From Candidatus Marispirochaeta associata (GTDB taxonomy: Bacteria > Spirochaetota > Spirochaetia > JC444 > Marispirochaetaceae): a DNA stretch of 64,000 nt. Location of the stretch: contig JWTM01000418.1 of assembly GCA_001749745.1 (NCBI GenBank), forward strand, positions 124,001 through 188,000. Direction: 5' to 3'. A model generated the notes under the pieces. That model was given only the letters and a program-made list of their open reading frames with translations, made no database searches and was not told the DNA's origin. Shown here piece by piece: positions 59,698 through 64,000 of this stretch; positions within the stretch are counted from its first letter, which is position 1; each line of letters starts with the position of its first letter. A program made the position numbers and the translations under genes.

Positions 59698-61062
59698 TCA
59701 ATAGTACCCTGCGCGGTCCATGATGGCTTCGATTTCTACCGCCGCCGCATCCAAGGTCTCTTTAACCGGTGCGCCGGTGGCGATTCGGTTGATGGCGATC
59801 GAGAGGTAATCGGAAACCTCGGGCCATTCGGGGATCTGGGGCATGATGTTGGAGACGGCCAGACTCTCGGCGGCCGCTTCATGCATTCCGTTCCAGACCT
59901 CATTGACAGCAGGATCGGTCAATGTCGAAACTTGTACCGCTACGTTGGTCTCCTTCTTGACCACAATATCCTTCTCGAGATCCGGGTTGGTCGCCCATTT
60001 CAGGAATTCCCAGGCGGCGCCCTGATTCTCAGAATCCTTCATGATCGAAAGAGGCATACAGATGGCGTAGGTTGCGCCGCCCTTGCCTTCCCACTCGGGA
60101 ACCGGGGCGAACTTGGCGTTCTGCACCACCTCGGGTGCGGCCTTCTCGGCGTCGATCAGGTTGTTGTACTGCCACCACCAGCTCATGACCATAGCCGACT
60201 CGCCCTGAACCATGGACTGGACGCTCTCGTACTCGTTGAAGGTAACCGATCCCGGAGGGGCGGCGCCTAGCTTGGTGAAGAGTCCGGTGTAGCGCGCGGT
60301 GGCTTCCACGCCGGCGGCGTTGTTAAAGACCGGCTTCATATCGGCATCAAAGATATCCCCGCCGTTACTCCACAGGTAGGTTATCCAGCCGAAGAGGTTC
60401 TGGCCGGCATGGCTCGCATAGTGCATGCTCATGCCGTGGAGATCGGTGTTATTGCTGATCTTGACCGCTACATCCTCAAGTTCCTTCCAAGTAGTGGGAA
60501 CATCGGCGCCGACCTGCTTAAGAACGTCTTCCCGGTAGAAGAGCAGCTGGGGATGTCCGCGCCAGGGGAAGCCGTGGATCATGCCCTCGTAGGTGACGGC
60601 CTGTTGGAAGGCGGGGGGATACTTGTCCATGTCGATCCCGGCGGACTCAATTTGATCATCCAGGGGAACCAGGAACTGCTTAATCGAGGGGCCCCAGGAG
60701 TCGAGGTAGGTAACGATATCGTAGGTCCCGGTCATGCCGACGCCCTCGGAGGTGATCTTCTCCAGAAGGGAGCCAAAGGGAACCATGTCGAACTCAACCT
60801 CGATACCGGTCAGGGCGGTAAACTCCCCTGCTCTGGCCTCGAGTCCGTTGTTTTTAGCGGCATTGTTCAGCATCAGGGTGATAGTAGTGCCTTCGAACGG
60901 CTTTCCAGCCAACAAACCGTACTCGATGGTTTCTGAGCTGGAGACCATCGCCTCCTTACCGGCCTCCTGCTCGCCTCCGGCGAATAGCGGCGCGGCGACA
61001 AGGGAGATCAACAGAATCGTACATGCGAGAATAGAAAAACGCGTTGCTCGTTTCATGGGCAA
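59698..61062 (-). CDS. Carbohydrate ABC transporter substrate-binding protein
   Basis: 454 residues. Signal peptide L-L-I-S-L-V-A-A-P-L-F-A then G-G-E-Q-E-A-G-K, a spirochaete-like junction. The mature chain is a family 1 solute-binding protein: E-F-T-A-L-T-G-I-E-V-E-F, Y-D-I-V-T-Y-L-D-S-W-G-P, and aromatic residues in W-W-W-Q-Y-N-N that suit stacking on a sugar ring. AAGGAGG precedes the ATG. First gene of the operon, with two tandem LacI-type operators in its leader. Confidence 0.94.
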   Translation of the reverse strand: MPMKRATRFSILACTILLISLVAAPLFAGGEQEAGKEAMVSSSETIEYGLLAGKPFEGTTITLMLNNAAKNNGLEARAGEFTALTGIEVEFDMVPFGSLLEKITSEGVGMTGTYDIVTYLDSWGPSIKQFLVPLDDQIESAGIDMDKYPPAFQQAVTYEGMIHGFPWRGHPQLLFYREDVLKQVGADVPTTWKELEDVAVKISNNTDLHGMSMHYASHAGQNLFGWITYLWSNGGDIFDADMKPVFNNAAGVEATARYTGLFTKLGAAPPGSVTFNEYESVQSMVQGESAMVMSWWWQYNNLIDAEKAAPEVVQNAKFAPVPEWEGKGGATYAICMPLSIMKDSENQGAAWEFLKWATNPDLEKDIVVKKETNVAVQVSTLTDPAVNEVWNGMHEAAAESLAVSNIMPQIPEWPEVSDYLSIAINRIATGAPVKETLDAAAVEIEAIMDRAGYY

Positions 61063-61078
61063 CCCTCCTTAAAAATAT

Positions 61079-61109
61079 TTGAATACGTAGTCATTTGAAT
61101 ACGTATTGA
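61079..61109 (-). promoter_or_regulatory. Two tandem LacI-type operators of the sugar ABC operon
   Basis: TTGAATACGTAGTCA (61079-61093) and TTGAATACGTATTGA (61095-61109) lie next to each other, 16 bases apart, between the transcription start and the ATG. The first is identical to the site at 56510 in the AOR2 operon. Confidence 0.75.
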
Positions 61110-61125
61110 CACCGATTCTTCGACT

Positions 61126-61155
61126 ATTGTAGGCTTCGAATTTTTATTCTGTCAA
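61126..61155 (-). promoter_or_regulatory. Sigma-70 promoter of the sugar ABC operon
   Basis: Minus strand TTGACA (61155-61150), 18-base spacer and TACAAT (61131-61126). The spacing and downstream operator position copy those of the AOR2 operon promoter, which supports common control. Confidence 0.8.
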
Positions 61156-61229
61156 CGAATATAAATTTATCGATATTAACGTCACGATAACGATTGGACT
61201 CTCTCATCATTTAGCAGTAGACTCTGCCT

Positions 61230-61685
61230 ATGGTTCATTGCATTCAAAAGAATAAAGAGCATTCCCGGGAAGAGGCGGTAATCGCCGCGTTTAAGGAAAA
61301 ATCCGGCGCCGCCGGCTTCTACAGCCGCAAGGTGACTAACAATGGAGAACGGATAGGCTACGACCTGGTCGATCTTGCCACGGGCGAGGCCCTCGCCCTG
61401 GCCCGGGAACCGCAACGCCTGCCGGAAAACTGGGAAGAAGCCCTGGTTCACGGTCATTTTAGCTTCTCGAAAGCCGGATTCGCCGCCGCCGAGCGGATTG
61501 TTACTGAAGCATTGGAAGCGGGCGTTTCCACCATCTTCATCGATGAGGCGGGGAAACTCGAACTCCAGGAGGAAGGATACGCCCCGCTGATCCGCACTGC
61601 CGTCGAAGCCGGAGTCGAGCTCTACCTGGGCTGCCGCAGGATCAACGCCAAGCCCCTGGAGAAGCTCTTCTCCCCGAAAAAGTAG
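61230..61685 (+). CDS. THEP1/DUF2478-like protein lacking the P-loop
   Basis: 151 residues. A-G-F-Y-S-R-K-V-x6-G-Y-D-L-V-D-L-A-T-G-E matches the segment that follows the P-loop in THEP1-type nucleoside triphosphatases, and I-F-I-D-E-A-G-K-L-E-L matches their Walker B. The N-terminal G-x-x-G-x-G-K-T strand is missing, and a stop codon 12 bases upstream of the ATG rules out an overlooked extension. NTPase activity is therefore unlikely. Related DUF2478 proteins occur beside molybdate transporters, and here tupABC follows, so a role in tungstate handling is possible. Confidence 0.7.
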   Translation: MVHCIQKNKEHSREEAVIAAFKEKSGAAGFYSRKVTNNGERIGYDLVDLATGEALALAREPQRLPENWEEALVHGHFSFSKAGFAAAERIVTEALEAGVSTIFIDEAGKLELQEEGYAPLIRTAVEAGVELYLGCRRINAKPLEKLFSPKK

Positions 61686-61704
61686 CATTCGTATTCATGT
61701 CGAG

Positions 61705-61734
61705 TTGACCTATGCTCACGGGCAATGGTATTAT
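61705..61734 (+). promoter_or_regulatory. Sigma-70 promoter of tupABC
   Basis: TTGACC (61705-61710), 18-base spacer, TATTAT (61729-61734). The predicted transcription start near 61741 falls just ahead of the riboswitch-like leader. Confidence 0.65.
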
Positions 61735-61750
61735 CCGGATCAATCAACAT

Positions 61751-61849
61751 ACTCCGAGCTGCAGAATCTACGGTTATCCGCAATAGCTATGAATCTGCGG
61801 CCGTCAGGGCACGGTTGGAAACGGCCGTACCTCCCGTTTGGAAAGGAGA
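61751..61849 (+). ncRNA. Moco/Tuco riboswitch-like leader 2 (tupA)
   Basis: Same conserved blocks as leader 1. P2 GCUGCAGA/UCUGCGGC (61758-65, 61794-801) and P4 ACGGUU/GGCCGU (61811-16, 61823-28) around the identical GGAAAC loop pair despite different sequence. P3 is only five base pairs here (61773-77, 61783-87) against nine in leader 1; a reduced P3 has been linked to tungsten-cofactor variants of the motif. GGAG (61845-48), the tupA ribosome site, can pair with CUCC at 61752-55 or CCUCC at 61830-34. Transport gene tupA begins five bases later. Confidence 0.8.
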
Positions 61850-61853
61850 CCAA

Positions 61854-62684
61854 ATGAAACGCTCACTTCTTATCTTGCTGGCGCTCGTGATCTGCGCCGG
61901 ACTCGTCGTCGCCGAAGGTCAGTACGAGGCAAGCGCGCCTCAATCGCGAATTAAACTGGCCACCACCACCAGCACCGATAACTCAGGACTCTTGGAAGCC
62001 CTGATCCCCCCCTTTACCGAGAAGACCGGGATCGCGGTCGACGTTATTGCCGTGGGAACCGGTAAAGCCCTCGCCCTGGGTCAGAACGGCGACGTGGATG
62101 TCGTCCTTGTTCACGCCCGCAGTCGGGAGGATCAGTTCGTCGCCGACGGCTACGGGGTGAACCGTCGGGACGTGATGCACAACGACTTCGTCCTCCTCGG
62201 TCCGGTTTCTGATCCGGCGGGAATCAAAGGTACGCAGGATGCGGCCGCGGCCATGCAGAGGATCAACGACTCGGAAAGCAGCTTCGTATCTCGAGGAGAC
62301 GACTCGGGGACCCACACCAAGGAGCGTTCCCTCTGGAGCGCCGCCGGTGTCGACCCTGCGGGAACCTGGTACAAGGAAGCCGGTCAGGGGATGGGAACGG
62401 TCATCACCATGGCGGACGATATGCTCGGCTACACCCTGGCCGACCGGGGCACCTACCTCTCTATGCGAGAGAAGATCGACCTTCAGGTACTGGTGGAAGG
62501 GGACGCCCGACTCTTCAACCCCTACGGCGTGATCGCCGTCAATCCCGGTCGCCACTCCCACGTCAACTATCTCGAGGCCATGACCTTTATCGCCTGGCTC
62601 ACCTCGGTGGAAGGGCAGCAGATTATCGGTGATTTCACCAAAAACGGCGACATCCTCTTCTACCCCGACGTAATTAGCCGGTAG
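61854..62684 (+). CDS. tupA: Tungstate-binding protein TupA
   Basis: 276 residues from the ATG at 61854 behind GGAAAGGAG; the longer frame runs back through the leader RNA and is not coding. Signal peptide L-L-I-L-L-A-L-V-I-C-A-G-L-V-V-A then E-G-Q-Y-E-A. T-T-T-S-T-D-N-S-G-L-L and S-R-G-D-D-S-G-T-H-T-K-E are the oxyanion-binding signatures of TupA. It captures tungstate outside the inner membrane for TupBC, supplying the two tungsten AORs of the window. Confidence 0.94.
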   Translation: MKRSLLILLALVICAGLVVAEGQYEASAPQSRIKLATTTSTDNSGLLEALIPPFTEKTGIAVDVIAVGTGKALALGQNGDVDVVLVHARSREDQFVADGYGVNRRDVMHNDFVLLGPVSDPAGIKGTQDAAAAMQRINDSESSFVSRGDDSGTHTKERSLWSAAGVDPAGTWYKEAGQGMGTVITMADDMLGYTLADRGTYLSMREKIDLQVLVEGDARLFNPYGVIAVNPGRHSHVNYLEAMTFIAWLTSVEGQQIIGDFTKNGDILFYPDVISR

Positions 62685-62693
62685 AATAGGGCC

Positions 62694-63377
62694 ATGAATT
62701 CCGCCCTCTTCCGCGCCCTGGAGATGATTCTCTCCTTAGACGCGGAGATCGTCGCCATCGCCTCCGCCTCGGTCCGCTTCGCACTCATTTCGACTCTCTT
62801 CGCGGCGGTACTGGGGCTGGCGGCGGCGACGGGCCTCTACTTCCGACCCGGGCGGGCGGCCCGGGTACTCCTGGTAGTCCTTAACAGCCTGATGTCCCTC
62901 CCCACGGTGGTTATCGGGCTCTTTATCTACTCCCTCCTCTCCCGCTCAGGCCCCCTGGGCCCCTGGGGGATGCTCTTTACCCCGGCGGCAATCATATTAG
63001 GTCAGACGATTCTGGCCCTGCCGATAATTATCTCGATGGTCTACGGCGCCCTCTCTGGACTCGATCCCTCCCTGGCGGAGACCCTGGAGACCTTCAGGAT
63101 TCCCCGATTCAAACGCTTCCTGCTTATTCTGAACGAAGCGCGCCTCAGGGTACTGATCGCCCTGGTGGCCGGTTTCGGAAGGGTGATCGGCGAGGTGGGC
63201 GTCTCGATGATGCTGGGCGGGAACATCCGCTCCTACACTAGAACCATCACCACCGCCATAGCCCTAGAGACCAGCAAGGGCGAATTCGAGCAAGGCCTGG
63301 CTCTAGGCATGATCCTGATGACGATATCCTTAGGCATAACTGCGGTGATGCACGCCGGCCTCGGTCGAGAAGAGTAA
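62694..63377 (+). CDS. tupB: Tungstate ABC permease TupB
   Basis: 227 residues with five to six helices. S-L-P-T-V-V-I-G-L-F-I-Y and the coupling loop L-A-E-T-L-E-T-F-R-I-P-R plus E-V-G-V-S-M-M-L-G-G-N-I are typical of TupB permeases. It forms the membrane channel. Ten bases follow tupA; the ribosome site AGGG is weak. Confidence 0.94.
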   Translation: MNSALFRALEMILSLDAEIVAIASASVRFALISTLFAAVLGLAAATGLYFRPGRAARVLLVVLNSLMSLPTVVIGLFIYSLLSRSGPLGPWGMLFTPAAIILGQTILALPIIISMVYGALSGLDPSLAETLETFRIPRFKRFLLILNEARLRVLIALVAGFGRVIGEVGVSMMLGGNIRSYTRTITTAIALETSKGEFEQGLALGMILMTISLGITAVMHAGLGREE

Positions 63378-63391
63378 GGGTGAGGGGCACT

Positions 63392-64000
63392 ATGATTAAG
63401 CTGGAAAACATCCGCTTCTCCTACGACGGGAAGAGCAATCAGATAGAGATCGCCAGCCTCGAACTCCCCGAATCGGGGATCGTGCTCCTCTACGGCGATA
63501 ACGGTTCGGGGAAAACCACCCTGCTGAAGTACCTGGCCGGACTCTTGGCCGACGGAGAAGGGTCGCAGGAACTGGCCGCCCTCAGAGATGAGTGCCTCTA
63601 CCTGCATCAGAATCCCTATCTTCTGCGGGGTTCGGTCAAACGCAATCTCGAGTTCGCCGACAAGGAGAGCGGACCGGAGATGCTCGCCGCCGCCCTGGAA
63701 GAGGTAGGCCTGTCGGGCTTCGAGGAGCGCAATGTGCGGGCCCTCTCCGGGGGGGAACGAAAGCGAGTCGCCCTGGCCCGGGCGATCATGAGCAGGCGTC
63801 GAGTGCTCCTTTTCGATGAACCGGCCGCCCATCTGGATATCGAGACCAGGCGTCTTCTGGAGGATCTGCTCCCGCGACTGGCCAGCGAGAACCGGCTCCT
63901 GATCGTCACCACCCACATCCGAGAGTTCGGCTATCGTCTGAGCGATCAGGTACGAACCATAAAGCGGGGCCGGCTGGAAAATCAGGACGAGAATATCTAC
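63392..64000 (+). CDS. tupC: Tungstate ABC ATPase TupC (runs off the window)
   Basis: 203 codons are visible without a stop. Walker A Y-G-D-N-G-S-G-K-T-T, Q-loop L-H-Q-N-P-Y, signature L-S-G-G-E-R-K-R-V, Walker B L-L-F-D-E-P and switch His in T-T-H-I are all intact. This is the working ATPase of the tungstate importer, in contrast with the eroded one at 56853. GAGGGG lies before the ATG, 14 bases after the tupB stop. The C-terminus is outside the window. Confidence 0.93.
   Translation, partial: MIKLENIRFSYDGKSNQIEIASLELPESGIVLLYGDNGSGKTTLLKYLAGLLADGEGSQELAALRDECLYLHQNPYLLRGSVKRNLEFADKESGPEMLAAALEEVGLSGFEERNVRALSGGERKRVALARAIMSRRRVLLFDEPAAHLDIETRRLLEDLLPRLASENRLLIVTTHIREFGYRLSDQVRTIKRGRLENQDENIY

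Noticed and set aside
61725..61853. N-terminal extension of TupA
   Set aside because: The added 43 codons are the riboswitch-like leader read as protein; the signal peptide begins at 61854 directly after a strong ribosome site.
1..64000. CRISPR array, tRNA, rRNA, prophage or plasmid origin
   Set aside because: I found no regularly spaced repeats, no cloverleaf or rRNA-like segments, and no integrase, transposase or replication initiator gene.

Overview
The window reads as chromosomal DNA of a free-living, anaerobic or facultative member of the Spirochaetota. This is inferred from the solute-binding proteins, whose signal peptides end in an A-E-G-Q-K-E or A-G-G-E-Q-E type junction common in that phylum, from the 7TM-DISM sensor/AraC protein, from TRAP and CUT1 transporters, and from tungsten-type aldehyde:ferredoxin oxidoreductases. 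The DNA is moderately GC-rich and densely coding. I see no rRNA, tRNA, CRISPR array or insertion sequence.

Layout. (a) 1-6.9 kb: tail of an iron-sulfur protein, a GNAT acetyltransferase, a membrane-anchored AraC regulator, then a decayed tandem duplication of an Lnt-like amidohydrolase gene and an ECF-like sigma gene. The first sigma copy is a deleted pseudogene; the second lies behind a near-perfect sigma-54 promoter. (b) 6.9-11.3 kb: minus-strand group of three secreted or anchored hydrolases and small proteins. (c) 11.3-22.7 kb: two paralogous GAF-AAA-Fis sigma-54 activators bracketing a sigma-54-promoted operon that encodes a LolCDE/MacB-like ABC system, a LolA-like carrier, an outer-membrane barrel, an EFR1 ferredoxin, an NAD(P)-binding protein and an MBL-fold hydrolase. 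(d) 22.7-41 kb: mostly single genes and short operons: MarR/tautomerase, nitroreductase, methyltransferase, CPBP proteases, membrane LuxR, cyclase plus Crp, ECF sigma plus DUF3795, chemoreceptor, RecQ, EttA.

(e) 41-64 kb is a tungsten/aldehyde catabolism island. One operon encodes a cupin, a MoaD/ThiS-like protein ending in Gly-Gly, and AOR1. Divergent from it are a LacI regulator, a ThiF/MoeB-like E1 enzyme and a second LacI. A roughly 9.6-kb minus-strand operon encodes a dehydrogenase, a creatininase-family hydrolase, AOR2, a second Gly-Gly MoaD-like protein, an L-fucose-isomerase-like protein, an HpcH/HpaI aldolase and a TRAP transporter. A CUT1 sugar transporter, a strikingly degenerate ABC ATPase, a THEP1-like protein without a P-loop, and the tungstate transporter tupABC follow.

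Two leaders, before the degenerate ATPase and before tupA, share the fold and conserved segments of the Moco/Tuco riboswitch. LacI-type operators with an ATACGTA core occur at the AOR1/lacI divergent promoter, the AOR2 operon promoter and the sugar transporter promoter. My reading is that sugar or sugar-acid uptake and aldol cleavage yield an aldehyde, which the two tungsten AORs oxidise. TupABC supplies tungstate, and the GG-tailed carriers with the E1 enzyme serve cofactor sulfuration or assembly. The gene families are well supported; the substrate and the carrier role are inference.
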